Below are positions 24,601 to 34,956 of a stretch of 64,000 nucleotides of DNA, in pieces (the first letter of the stretch is position 1; each line of letters begins with the position of its first letter). The notes beneath the pieces are model-generated. The model was not told the DNA's origin. It worked only from the letters and a program-made list of their open reading frames with translations, and did not search any database. The position numbers were made by a program, and so were the translations under genes. Source of the stretch: Pisaster brevispinus (taxonomy: Eukaryota; Echinodermata; Asteroidea; Forcipulatida; Asteriidae); contig JAMKCF010000008.1 of the NCBI GenBank assembly GCA_023634235.1, forward strand, positions 1,431,001 through 1,495,000. Direction: 5' to 3'.

Positions 24601-24688
24601 AAAAATGGCGTACAGTTAACTGACCTTGTGCGTTTGCTCCCATCAAACCGATGATGGCGATGCTCACTGTCATAATCAAGGTTCTCAT
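18580..24688 (-). CDS. Secreted or surface-anchored five-domain SRCR protein
   Basis: Eight exons, all flanked by GT-AG and all joined in phase 1: 24688-24625, 24044-23709, 23366-23037, 22555-22223, 22022-21660, 20877-20710, 19837-19676 and 18659-18580. They total 1836 nt, or 611 residues plus stop. Exon 1 encodes a signal peptide (MRTLIMTVSIAIIGLMGANA). Exons 2-5 each encode one scavenger receptor cysteine-rich domain with landmarks such as GRVEV, WGT.CDDGWD, VC.QLG and DAGVVC. Exons 6 and 7 together form a fifth SRCR domain. Exon 8 encodes a hydrophobic C-terminus. SRCR domains are extracellular ligand-binding modules used in innate recognition and adhesion; the ligand cannot be told from sequence. 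Phase-1 symmetrical domain exons fit expansion by exon shuffling. An upstream non-coding exon is possible, because TTTCTTCTCTAG precedes the ATG by about 30 nt. Confidence 0.9.
18698..18935. mobile_element. Inverted-repeat MITE
   Basis: The left end CTTAAAGGCCATGTCACAC and the right end CATGTGGCATGGCCTTAAA are inverted copies. Sub-terminal GGCAACTT...GGAGGCAACC on the left mirrors GGTTGCCTGTAAATTGCC on the right. The length is about 240 bp, with no coding capacity. Confidence 0.75.
19676..20877 (-). CDS. SRCR exons 6-7: fifth SRCR domain split by an intron
   Basis: Exon 20877-20710 carries the N-terminal half (QVYNDGAWGTICNEGWTDAN, VVCQQLNLGHFMSYT). Exon 19837-19676 carries the C-terminal half (GPIHLSNVTCRGTEIRLLDC, AICSHQQNVGIKCSIG). 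The joint between them is phase 1, and the combined length (110 residues) matches one domain. The other domains in this gene sit in single exons, so an intron has been gained here, or this is a different domain lineage. Confidence 0.9.
20060..20190. repeat. Dispersed element tail (CTCCTGAAGA ... CTTCTC family)
   Basis: The string ATTCTCCTGAGGACGAGCTG, then CGAAACGTCAAGACT, then AACACTTCTCACAAAAGAGA, recurs in diverged form at about 39625-39710 and 53605-53710. A partial relative (CAGAGTCTTCCTCAAAGG) is near 53180. The run of motifs resembles tails seen on retroelements, but no reverse transcriptase is visible here. The class is undetermined. Confidence 0.45.
21660..22022 (-). CDS. SRCR exon 5: fourth SRCR domain
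   Basis: This 363-nt exon encodes DGDIRLVDEYGPTTRTGVVE, MYYNSRWNRICKHNSWNQKA, NVACHQLGYSKAASYG, ESECLGNEAWLMGC and AVIECEG. The usual CDDGWD is CKHNSWN, a clear change in the normally acidic loop that coordinates Ca2+ in some SRCR domains. Borders are CTGTATATAG|AT and TGCCCG|GTGAGT. Confidence 0.9.
22223..22555 (-). CDS. SRCR exon 4: third SRCR domain
   Basis: This is a canonical domain of 111 codons: [65 protein letters not shown] and DAGVVCSG. Borders are TTTCTTTTAG|GC and CCTCAAG|GTAAAA. It is the best-conserved domain of the protein. Confidence 0.95.
23037..23366 (-). CDS. SRCR exon 3: degenerate second SRCR domain
   Basis: This 330-nt exon is open and correctly spliced (TTTTCTAG|TG ... 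ACACCA|GTAAGT). The SRCR hallmarks are partly lost: the usual [17 protein letters not shown] start is replaced by SVVLDIDNISKYSVCTDGWD, and VC.QLG.G by ACRSSKSDQG. The C-terminal half (FRCTGFEEKLHECP, NCTNGRTAGATC) is kept and includes an N-glycosylation sequon, NCT. It is still under frame constraint, so it is a diverged domain rather than a pseudo-exon. Confidence 0.85.
23709..24044 (-). CDS. SRCR exon 2: first SRCR domain
   Basis: This 336-nt exon encodes about 112 residues after the signal peptide. It holds RLADGRNAFEGRVEVFLNGE, WGTICDDGWD, AVCEQLGHSW, a central VSCQ, SCDHRQDAGVVCHG and a short acidic/Pro linker. Six cysteines are visible. The acceptor is CGATTCTCAAG|TGG. The donor chosen is CCCCTG|GTATGA; an alternative donor GTCATG|GTGACA, 27 nt earlier, is in the same phase. 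Confidence 0.9.
24216..24361. mobile_element. Foldback MITE in SRCR intron 1
   Basis: The arms of about 40 bp are inverted copies. The left begins CAATACTTGGACAAATTTCC and includes CCACCACTTTTTCATTC. The right is GAGTGAAAAAGTGGTGGC through AAATTTGTCCCAATAC. The spacer is about 60 bp. Confidence 0.8.
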
Positions 24689-24829
24689 CTCTGGATATCC
24701 TGGTCACCACGTCGTCCTAGAGAAGAAACAAAATGCTGAAGGACTCCAGTTTGGGTCAATAATGTGTGTTATAAGAATAATTTTATAACAGTACTTGGCA
24801 GATAACAACACACTGTGATTCGGATGCGG

Positions 24830-24837
24830 GTATATAC
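24830..24837 (-). promoter_or_regulatory. Candidate TATA element of the SRCR gene
   Basis: GTATATAC lies about 145 bp upstream of the signal-peptide ATG on the minus strand. The spacing would suit a short spliced leader exon ending before the acceptor-like TTCTTCTCTAG near 24720. The support is positional only. Confidence 0.25.
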
Positions 24838-25639
24838 AGCTTCACAGTAGCATTTCCCTTGTTACATAATGCCATTATTGTGGTTCCCTGGCTATAGGCC
24901 AGTTCCATATAACGGGTTATGAATAACAATGCGTTACGGTCGGATGATAGTGCTCAGAGATAAAAGGTGTGGCCAGGGGGACGCGTCTGCGCTATGGTAC
25001 GTCTGGACAAAACAATCCCCACGTTTTGAAAACCATGTTACCGGGTGCACGCATAGTGGAAATGCTAAATATTCAAACGTATGAAAGAAAATACTTAGAA
25101 GTCTCACAGCTTTTTACCGTAAAGGGAAAATTATCAATTGACTCTTGAACTGTTATCCTCTGCTCAATTTGATACGGGGCCCTGAGCCCTTATTCGAGCT
25201 ATTCTCCCTCCAAATAAAAACACCCCTAACGCGGTGTAATTTTCTATACGAAGCATCAATCATGAAAAAAAATGTCTCTACACCTCTCGGCAAATAGGAC
25301 CATTTATTTCAGAGCCTTTGTTGTCATTTAAAATATCTCAAGTTGGAAGTCAACTACCCCCAGGTCACAATATTGGGCAAATGTTTACACTATCCATTTT
25401 ATTGGGTTCTGTTTTCTCCCTATTCAGTGGGGTGCACCCTACTGGAAAAGGCCACCAGTGTGCAAGCAAGTTATACTCGGTGATCCAACAACCCTTTACG
25501 ACAAAGTTACACAATTTGATTTGAACAAAACATACACAAATAGGAAAAAGGATCAAGCGTTTTCCGTATAGGCATGCCGCACACGGTCGTGCTTTTCATC
25601 TCATAACAGTGTCAAAAAACTCTGTTGTCTTGAATATCA

Positions 25640-25757
25640 GCACCTTGCCGCTGGTGGCGCATTGTTCAGATTGGCAGAACCTTGCCGTTGGTGGCGTAAA
25701 GTTCAGTTTGGAAGCATGCTAACGTTGGTGGCGCCATATAATTCAAGATGGCAGCGC
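25640..25757 (+). promoter_or_regulatory. Triplicated ~43-bp repeat with a YY1-like site upstream of TMEM70
   Basis: Three units share CTTGCCG.TGGTGGCG followed by TTCAG.TTGG.AG. The last ends TTCAAGATGGCAGCGCC at 25743-25759, which matches the core of the YY1 consensus (AAGATGGC), often found just downstream of housekeeping start sites. It sits about 105 bp before the TMEM70 ATG. The promoter role is inferred. Confidence 0.35.
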
Positions 25758-25864
25758 CCACGGGATTAATTTTCACCAGCACAAGTGGCGGTAATTAAGT
25801 AAAGTCTAAAAAAGATTGATTCGTAGTTAAATTCAGAGCTGTTTAGAAGAAGTATATCTATGTC

Positions 25865-27269
25865 ATGGCTCTTATGATATATCAGCTTTCGCGTCCATTT
25901 ATTCTTAACGTTCGACCTGTTAATAACAGCTTGAGATTTATACACGTTTTCAATCGTCAAATTCGTTACTTCTTTCCGGTGGCCAGAACAACTAGCAGAT
26001 CATCATCATGTAATTTGAATAAATTGAATGACTGCTGCACAAGAAATTGGCATTGGACTTCAACAGTGTTTTGTAATCATGGGAATGCTACAAATGTGAA
26101 GGTGATTGCTTTAGTTTGAGTATAATTTAATATTCAATAAGTTAATTTCTTTGTTTTGTAACCAACACTACGGCTGACGCCTGACGGCTGAGTTTTAGCA
26201 GTGTTGTCTTTAAATTGTTTGAAATTGAAAAATTGTAGCCCTTGACTTTTGAGTCTCACGAGCATGCAACATTTCGTCATTAGTCACAATAAAGTCAATA
26301 GTTGTAACCCTCATCACTGACCAGATTTTGTGATCAAATCCTTAAATGCATGAATTAATTATATTGGGTGTAGTTCAGACATATAGACCCAGTCCAGTAC
26401 TTCACTCTTGCCTTGGGCGGTCTGTACTCCTCTTTTGACTTTCACGGAATAACCCTCTTAGTTATAATTTCAAAAAGAAGAGCACAACGCCCCTGGGTCT
26501 GATGTAGTGAAACTTTTACGTTTGTTAAAATCTTTAATTTTGTATTCTACGGTATATGTTCCACTGTATGTACATTGACAACAATAACAACTTATACATT
26601 TGTCTGTTGATGCAAGCTAAAAACTCTAGTAGTAAACATAGATTGATGACAATTTCTTTTTTATTTCAATTTGTGCAAAAGGTTTTCTTACAATGTTCCA
26701 GACCGATGAGTAAACTCTCCAAACCAGATGAAGACATTGATCCAATGCGTCGAGTGTTGCAGCATTCTGGTGTTTCACAGGGTACCAGTGACGCTGATGG
26801 TGATCGTCTCCTGTACGAGGTACGGACCATTTGGATGATGCGGTTCTGTACGCTGCTCTTCTATGCAACATCTCTGACAGGTCTCTACATGTCGCCAGAT
26901 ATCATCTCCACTGCCTTAGAGCATGAGGGCTTTAATAGTGAACTGATAATTGACCTTGTTGGAATCTTCATAGGAGTTGTAGCTTTACCATTTCTGCTGA
27001 CAAGGTTCAATAAAAGACTAGTCTTAAAGATGTACTACAATCAACAGCGTAATTCATATATTGCCATGACAATGTCCGTCTTTCTAACAATGAAACGTAT
27101 TGAGTTTATACACAAGGATGTCGTGCGTTCTAACCAGAGCAGTTCAATTTTGGGGTTGTTCAACCTGACAACATTAAAAGCAAAGGGTCAACCCTACTTT
27201 GTGAATCCTTATAACTTCAAACTCCCAAGTGATTACAATCGTCTAATGGGATATGAAAAGGAACTTTAA
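25865..27269 (+). CDS. TMEM70: TMEM70-type mitochondrial membrane protein (respiratory complex assembly)
   Basis: Exon 1 is 25865-26101 (ends GTGAAG|GTGATT) and exon 2 is 26682-27269 (acceptor TTGTGCAAAAG|GTTTTC), joined in phase 0 for 274 residues; human TMEM70 is of similar length. The N-terminus is Arg/Ser-rich without acidic residues, as in mitochondrial presequences. Exon 2 has two hydrophobic segments (FCTLLFYATSLTGLYM; LIIDLVGIFIGVVALPFLLT) separated by a short loop. The C-terminus is GQPYFVNPYNFKLPSDYNRL then MGYEKEL, matching the TMEM70 signature (VNP...DY..LMGYDKE) better than the related TMEM186/TMEM223. Known family role: inner-membrane factor promoting ATP-synthase c-ring and complex I assembly. 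It is divergent from the SRCR gene (1.2 kb apart) and convergent with PLC-gamma. The first in-frame ATG of exon 1 is used as the start. Confidence 0.88.
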
Positions 27270-30200
27270 ATCCAGTTAGAAATTCTAGACATTTATCCAA
27301 CGCCCACTGTCGTTTTCAATACTTTTAAATCTTCCTCTTGTATGCCATTTAAAATTAATTAATTACAAGCAATTTTTAAACTAAGACACAAAAAGAAGCC
27401 AAATGTGTTGTCATACCTTATTAGGGAGGGGGGGGGGGTCATGGATAATCACACATTACTGCTTGTTTTCACTTGATTGAACTGAAATAACATGACACAC
27501 CAAGCCTGTAAAACCCTGATTGTCATTCAAAGTGTACAAGGATCCCTTCATGCACAAGCTAGCAAATCGGGCCAATATGCGTGAGTTGCGTGCCAATACA
27601 CGCAAATTATGGCCGATACGCAAAACAGTTTTATTTGGGGGGGGGGACAGATAAAATTCTAAATCACACCAATTATGAAGACAAAACCAATTAGAATGCC
27701 CCAGATTTCACAGTAGGGTTTTTAAAACCAAAAGATAAACACCAAGTAAAAAATATTCTGAGGCCCGTGTTTCAGTTAGCATGCATAGGCTGAGCTTCCA
27801 AAATTTGGTTCAAGAATGTCCCTTGGTTATGAAAAAAACATGAAGTGTTTGTGTTTGGACAAGCGACTGGCAACAGATGAAGCTGGTCATCTCACACATC
27901 CAGACAAACCAAAAGTACTTTGGGTTTCAGTTAGCCTCATGCATTCAGATCATCAATGAAGAAATGTCGTTTTAAGATCATAGACATTACTGAGTAAAGT
28001 GAAATTTTATGCAGCCTTTTTAACAGGATAGATTGTTGGTTTTTTCGTATTTTGTTAAATAAAACATGATGTAAACCCAGAATGAATAAATGTCATATTT
28101 ACATGAATGAATTTGTTTATGGTAAAGATATTTCAGGCATTTTCAACAAAACAACAACTGAGAAAACTTTTTCCGCGATAATTGTTGTTATATTTCTTAA
28201 AGATAGCTAAGACACATTTTTAGAAAGTTTTTAAAAATTGATAAAGAACCACACATCCAAATTTAGGGTATGTGTTTATGAATGACTTTACTACAAACTT
28301 CTTTTTTAAACGGTTAAATATTGTACAGTCAATATGTTGGAGCACTGCAGCTCTGTAGGCCATGATAAAAAACAAAGGCATCCAAGGATTGTGTTTGGTT
28401 TCTAAAATGACATCGCAAGATTAACAAAGCTTGCAATTCATTCCAATCCTGCAGTTTTTTTTAAGTAACACATCATAACAATTTTCATCAAAAGTTGGTT
28501 GTCACTTTTTTAAGAAGCATCCAGTAATCACATTGACACCCGTTTGACAAAACTCAACACTTTTATATAATGCTAGTGGATAGTCTCCTCCATTTAACTG
28601 AGGAAATGTCTTGAAAGATTTGGCATGCAATTTTATGTACAAACCACAATTAAGAAAATGTGTCCAACCTCATTTTATAAAATAGTAGTTGCAACTACAT
28701 GTACAATGTATATACTGTGTGTATCTAGAAACAACAGAACAATCTTGCTTCATGCTCTAAACAAGGCATATTTTTGTTGATGAAGTGAAGTCTGAATAGC
28801 AAACTAAAATACCTCATTCCCCTCTTGATATGTAAAGAATTCCTGCAGGGAACATGTAGATCTACAATTTAGTTTCTCTTCAGTCATGGCAATCTTTAAA
28901 TTTCCTTACAGTGTTGTTCTTTTAAATCAAACATAAAATAGCTGCTTTTAAGGTTTGAGGAATGATGTATTAGAAATATAAAGTGACAGAAAAGCTGACA
29001 ATACAGACCTCCCCCCAACACCATTACAATTAAACTAAAAAGGCAGTGCTGGAATTAAGGGCTTTGTCAATGGCTACTACAGCCAATTATCAATTCTTAA
29101 CACAGCTCCATTCTAAAGACCTTCATTGTTTTACATTACACAAATATTGCCCAACAAATTGTCATTCAATCCAGCAATGTTGCCCATGCCCTCAAAGATA
29201 ACCTATTTAGGGAACAGACTTGCCCTTCAAGATTTACCCTTAGTTTATAAAACATAGATTTATGTAAATGATACATTTACATTTGGTCATCATACAGTAA
29301 GACAGTTAACTCAAGTTGATGTTAAAAATTCCAAGAGTAAATTTTCCCTGACCTCTTACCCATGATAAAAAATCTTTCCACATCAGACTTTATAAAAACC
29401 TCTTGTGAAATCACTTTCTAAGCAGTCTTCTCAAAAGTTCTATCCTACCAATGATAACGTCCGAAGATAATTCTAATGAAAAGAAACTTTCTCCAGAAAC
29501 TGTCAAGGAACATAATTTTTCCCAAGTCAAGATTACCTACTGCGTACACTAAAACCAGAGCTCAATTACACAGCTGAAATTATTGCCTGGCAACTGCTTA
29601 GCGGGGAACCAATTAAAATTCATACACAATGCATGGAATTATGGCTGGTAATCCGTTTGTGGTAAGTAAGAATTCTCTAGCTGCAGCTCTATGAATGTTA
29701 TTCCTGGTGGATATATATTCAAATATATTCAAACCACATGATTTTTTATTATGAATATTACATAGTTTTTATTATCAATATCACATGATTTACCACTATT
29801 TAAAGTACACACTAGTCATGCATTAGCTACTTTTTGTTATTTGCTACTGATATGCATTGCTTATAGTTAATTTCTGCTGTGGGTTTGACTAACTACACTT
29901 GCTTCAACCTTCAATAAAGGCTAAATATTTCTCTCAACCTAAGTAAGATTTTTGAGCATTGATCTGTTCTTTTTCTAGATATTAACAAAACTCAACACAC
30001 TGTTACTACAAAAATATAGCTGAAAATATGTTTTTTGTAAATATGTTGGTAGAAATATATAAATGTTTGAATTTATGTCTGTGTAATATATCGAACTTTA
30101 AAACACTTAGATTCATCTTAGTTAACTGTCTTTTGTAAAATGAAAATAATACCAGAAAAATATACAAGAGTGATTAAACATATATCGCTCACTCTTTGAA

Positions 30201-30425
30201 AGTTCCATTCGTTTCTACATGAGAGTTGCATTTATAAAATGCTTCTCTTGTTACATCATCAATGTAAACTTCACATAAATTATATAAACTAGTTCGGAAT
30301 TTTCCTTAAGATGGTAAAGAAACTAGAACCGGTCCTTCTTGGCAAACTGACTGGAAGAAAGTATTGTTAGTTTTCAAATGTACGGGTTCTAAAATTGCTC
30401 AATGGAAGAGCCGATAACTGTCAAA
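27270..30425. other. TMEM70 3' flank and intergenic DNA
   Basis: AATAAA-type signals at about 28055 and 28086 could serve TMEM70. There are G-runs at 27427 and 27640. The rest is AT-rich, with no supported exon. Confidence 0.5.
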
Positions 30426-32410
30426 TGTAGTATCGTTGATTGTTGTCAGTCTTTGGACTGTGGTCACTGCTTGGGTCGGAGACCATAACTTGTACACCAT
30501 GGTTGGGGAGGCTAGTCTAGGGTAAGCACCTTTGACTATGGTGACTACTTGGATGGGAGACCATAACTTGTACACCATGGTTGGGGAGGCTAGTCTAGGG
30601 TAAGCACCTTTGACTGTGGTGACTACTTGGATGGGAGACCATAACTTGTACACCATGGTTGGGGAGGCTAGTCTAGGGTAAGCACCTTTGACTGTGGTGA
30701 CTACTTGGATGGGAGACCATAACTTGTACACCATGGTTGGGGAGGCTAGTCTAGGGTAAGCACCTTTGACTGTGGTGACTACTTGGATGGGAGACCATAA
30801 CTTGTACACCATGGTTGGGGAGGCTAGTCTAGGGTAAGCACCTTTGACTATGGTGACTACTTGGATGGGAGACCATAACTTGTACACCATGGTTGGGGAG
30901 GCTAGTCTAGGGTAAGCACCTTTGACTGTGGTGACTACTTGGATGGGAGACCATAACTTGTACACCATGGTTGGGGAGGCTAGTCTAGGGTAAGCACCTT
31001 TGACTATGGTGACTACTTGGATGGGAGACCATAACTTGTACACCATGGTTGGGGAGGCTAGTCTAGGGTAAGCACCTTTGACTATGGTGACTACTTGGAT
31101 GGGAGACCATAACTTGTACACCATGGTTGGGGAGGCTAGTCTAGGGTAAGCACCTTTGACTATGGCGACTACTTGGATGGGAGACCATAACTTGTACACC
31201 ATGGTTGGGGAGGCTAGTCTAGGGTAAGCACCTTTGACTGTGGTGACTACTTGGATGGGAGACCATAACTTGTACACCATGGTTGGGGAGGCTAGTCTAG
31301 GGTAAGCACCTTTGACTATGGTGACTACTTGGATGGGAGACCATAACTTGTACACCATGGTTGGAGAGGCTAGTCTAGGGTAAGCACCTTTGACTATGGT
31401 GACTACTTGGATGGGAGACCATAACTTGTACACCATGGTTGGGGAGGCTAGTCTAGGGTAAGCACCTTTGACTATGGTGACTACTTGGATGGGAGACCAT
31501 AGCTTGTACACCATGGTTGGGGAGGCTAGTCTAGGGTAAGCACCTTTGACTATGGTGACTACTTGGATGGGAGACCATAACTTGTACACCATGGTTGGAG
31601 AGGCTAGTCTAGGGTAAGCACCTTTGTAACCAAGTCTGGAGCACAAAACAGTCTAGGGTAAGCACCTTTGACTATGGTGACTACTTGGATGGGAGACCAT
31701 AGCTTGTACACCATGGTTGAGGAGGCTAGTCTAGGGTAAGCACCTTTGACTATGGCGACTACTTGGATGGGAGACCATAGCTTGTACACCATGGTTGAGG
31801 AGGCTAGTCTAGGGTAAGCACCTTTGACTATGGTGACTACTTGGATGGGAGACCATAACTTGTACACCATGGTTGGGGAGGCTAGTCTAGGGTAAGCACC
31901 TTTGACTGTGGTGACTACTTGGATGGGAGACCATAACTTGTACACCATGGTTGGGGAGGCTAGTCTAGGGTAAGCACCTTTGACTATGGTGACTACTTGG
32001 ATGGGAGACCATAACTTGTACACCATGGTTGGAGAGGCTAGTCTAGGGTAAGCACCTTTGTAACCAAGTCTGGAGCACAAAACAGTCTAGGGTAAGCACC
32101 TTTGACTATGGTGACTACTTGGATGGGAGACCATAGCTTGTACACCATGGTTGGGGAGGCTAGTCTAGGGTAAGCACCTTTGACTATGGTGACTACTTGG
32201 ATGGGAGACCATAACTTGTACACCATGGTTGGGGAGGCTAGTCTAGGGTAAGCACCTTTGACTATGGCGACTACTTGGATGGGAGACCATAACTTGTACA
32301 CCATGGTTGGGGAGGCTAGTCTAGGGTAAGCACCTTTGTAACCAAGTCTGGAGCACAAAACATGAAAGCACCTTTGTGGTCAGTTTTTGGATGAGAGACT
32401 TTTTGTGTAT
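30426..32410. repeat. 78-bp satellite derived from the 5S rRNA internal promoter region
   Basis: Twenty-three full 78-bp units lie in three blocks (15, 5 and 3 units). Blocks are closed by the same 24-bp separator (TAACCAAGTCTGGAGCACAA then AACA) at 31627, 32061 and 32339, preceded by a 20-bp partial unit. Each unit contains TACTTGGATGGGAGACC, which is identical to the box C region of 5S rRNA as I recall it from vertebrates. AAGCA also lies at the same spacing upstream as in box A; hand alignment gives 31 of 44 positions without a gap. Degenerate units sit at both edges (30433-30500, 32365-32400). Because 78 is a multiple of three, the minus strand is free of stops for 415 codons, which is an artefact. 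Confidence 0.85.
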
Positions 32411-34122
32411 GGACCAAGACCAGTGTGCAGCTGGACACAATCTAACTTTTGGATAATCATGAAACACATAGTCGAATATGTCTAGGGCACCCATTGCTAA
32501 TACACTGCATGAACGTTCCATTGTGATCAAGGGAAAAGTAATACCCAATGAAAGCAATCTCTACAACAAATTTTCAAAACTACAAACGGAAGAGAATTGA
32601 TTCCAACATATTTAAAATAAAAAAGCAGTGGGTAAGTTGTGACTTGACTGTGCATGTAGAGAGGGTTATGATATGCACCAGCATGCTACAATACTTAATA
32701 CTACTTCACTTCAACGTATTCCAGGGGATATTTGACTAATCCTGCAATTGTTTCAATTAAATTAGAGTAATACAAAAAAAAGCAACCTCTGATATAACCT
32801 GACTGGATTTTGTGTACATTTATCAAATGCTGGTAAGTTAGTCTTGCTAAATACCAAATGGAAGAAAAATAACCCCCAAATCAGTAACACAAAAATATAT
32901 ATTAATTGGGGTTTCTGACAAAAGTTAAGCCATCTTGATCCCGTTGCTAAATTATAATCATTTTAATTCTCGTCATTGATAGCAAGTTTAAGAAACTTGT
33001 CAACTAGTTTCAAGTAAGATAAGATTGAGCTATGCGGTAGCAACAGGATACAATCACCGCAAACTCAAATCTGATTGCATTTTACCATAAACACATTTTT
33101 TTTAAAGTCATTTCAACGCGATTTGCATTTTGTCATTTCTCATCTGTTCATTTTTACACTAAACAACTAAAAAGAACCACATGTCAGAAATATATATTTT
33201 GCATAACAAAATCAATAAAAAAAACCCAACTGAATGAAGTAAGTTGTGATTTGTACACAGTCTCTTCTACAACTGTTAAATACATTATCAACACAAGATA
33301 ATCTCAGGTTTTCAAAGGTTTTAAATACCTGTTTATCAGCTCTTTGTACACACGCCAAATCATAAAATATAGAAACAGAAAGGATTATGACCCATACCTT
33401 GTGACTATATGATAGCTGGAGCATTTGGTAGTACACTTTTGGGTACAACTGTAACTATAAGACCTCTAGAGAAAGGGTGATATTAGATCAATCCAGCTTT
33501 TGAAGAAAGAAAACATTAAGAAAATTCCTGGAGATCTTTGTTGCATTTAGTGCTGTTTGATATTCTGCTTATTGTTTCACCCCAAAGCGAAATCACTTTG
33601 ATGGTCCTTTGCATTCATGCTTGAGGCTTATTGTGGCATGCATTACTGTACATTACAATATTAATATATCAAAGTGTGATATGAATTCAAAGCAACTTTT
33701 CAGTATTGATTTGATTATTTAGATAGCTACTGATGTTTACATCTTTCTCTGAAAAAAATGAAATCTTGTCCCACTTTCTTGGAGCAACTTTTGTGCATTG
33801 ATTATTAACTGTTATTAGAAAGACACAGATTTACGTTTTTACTCTTTCAAAATACTTTAGACTATTAATACCCGGAGACAAAACTGTTGTTAGAAGTGTT
33901 CTGGGAGGATACTCTCTATTTACAAACAAACAAAAACAAACAAACACTGAATTGTCTTAATTACGGATGCATGATTCCACCGCTGCGTCATTTATAAGTA
34001 GGTCAAAGGTCATCATTACCAAGTTCACACACCAATTAATGCAGATTGGATACTTGTTTCTAGTGGTAATTTGTGGTTTCCAGTTGCCATGACTATACAA
34101 ACTTGTAGGTGAACTAGATTGG
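32411..34122 (-). other. PLC-gamma 3' UTR/flank
   Basis: This is downstream of the PLC-gamma stop codon on the minus strand. It is AT-rich, with no further exon recognised. No convincing minus-strand polyadenylation signal could be singled out. Confidence 0.4.
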
Positions 34123-34956
34123 TCAGCTCGCATAATGTCGTTCAATGAACTTGCTCCTGCTGGTCGTGACTGGTTTGATCCGGTACTGGCTTGTTGCACT
34201 GGCTGTACTGGATAACACACTGCTTAGGTGCTGCTACTATATGTCTTCTTTAGTTTTGCACTAAATTCAAAAGAAAAAAACCTTCTTTGATCTGGTTCTG
34301 GCTTGTCAGAAAAAATATACCAAAGCTAGCTAAATTCAGTTAGGAAATAGTAAACACAATCAGTTTTACACCAATGGTATTTTGGCTGGTAAACAATTTC
34401 CTACAATTAACCCTCCTACTGCCAGACCACTCAATATTATCCACTGTGGTTTTGAAGGATAGACAAACTATGCCAGCACGCAATATGATACTAAATGGTG
34501 AACGCATCTACACATGTACACAGTTAGTTCTATGCACAGTTGTTCAACCACAACCTGTGCAGTTGGTTGGTCGACTTTGCTGGAAAATGGTACAAGAGTA
34601 GAAGGGTTAAACAATCACTCAACATAAGCATTCTTTAGCCTTTGGCCGTCTCTTTAAACACCCTCAGAACCACTGCTGAAGCTGTCTTTTAATCGACCTA
34701 TCTTTCATTCAGCAAGCTCAAAGCCTTAGCATTCATCATTCCCTTCAATAACAACTGTTTATTTTTACCTTCTCTGTTCAGTAAGTTTGAAGAGCATCTT
34801 TTGAACTTGTTGTAGCTCGGCATTTTTAACCTGGACAGTCTGAGGTGTTTGGTGATCTGAATTGGGATAACTCATGGACCCGATCTGGCGGGTCAATTCC
34901 TCCGTTCGATCTCTCAAACACTGGATGGATGCATAAAGTTCGTTGTCCCCACACTC
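34123..34956 (-). CDS. PLCG: PLC-gamma exons: coiled C-terminal tail
   Basis: Exon 34956-34769 encodes a helical, Gln/Glu-rich segment ([35 protein letters not shown]). Exon 34219-34123 encodes [20 protein letters not shown] then [11 protein letters not shown] and TGA. The joint (AG|T) keeps frame. The tail is about as long as in vertebrates (94 residues) but unrelated in sequence by eye; its Ser/Thr/Arg-rich end resembles a phosphorylation-prone tail. Confidence 0.85.

Noticed and set aside
26556..27269. TMEM70 starting at the ATG at 26556 as a single-exon gene
   Set aside because: The first 126 nt carry a low-complexity, intron-like sequence ending in a clear acceptor at 26681, and the upstream exon 25865-26101 joins in phase and supplies a mitochondrial presequence.
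30399..32358. Long minus-strand open frames (415, 158, 106 codons) with a perfect 26-residue repeat
   Set aside because: The 78-bp DNA unit is a multiple of three and lacks stops in this frame; the starts fall in the separator, and DNA identity is equal at all codon positions. It is explained by a non-coding satellite.
30426..32410. Functional 5S rRNA gene cluster
   Set aside because: Only the central promoter part of 5S is represented; the 5' third and the 3' end with T-run terminator are missing from every unit.
30426..32410. CRISPR-like array
   Set aside because: There are no unique spacers between repeats, and the genome is plainly eukaryotic with introns.
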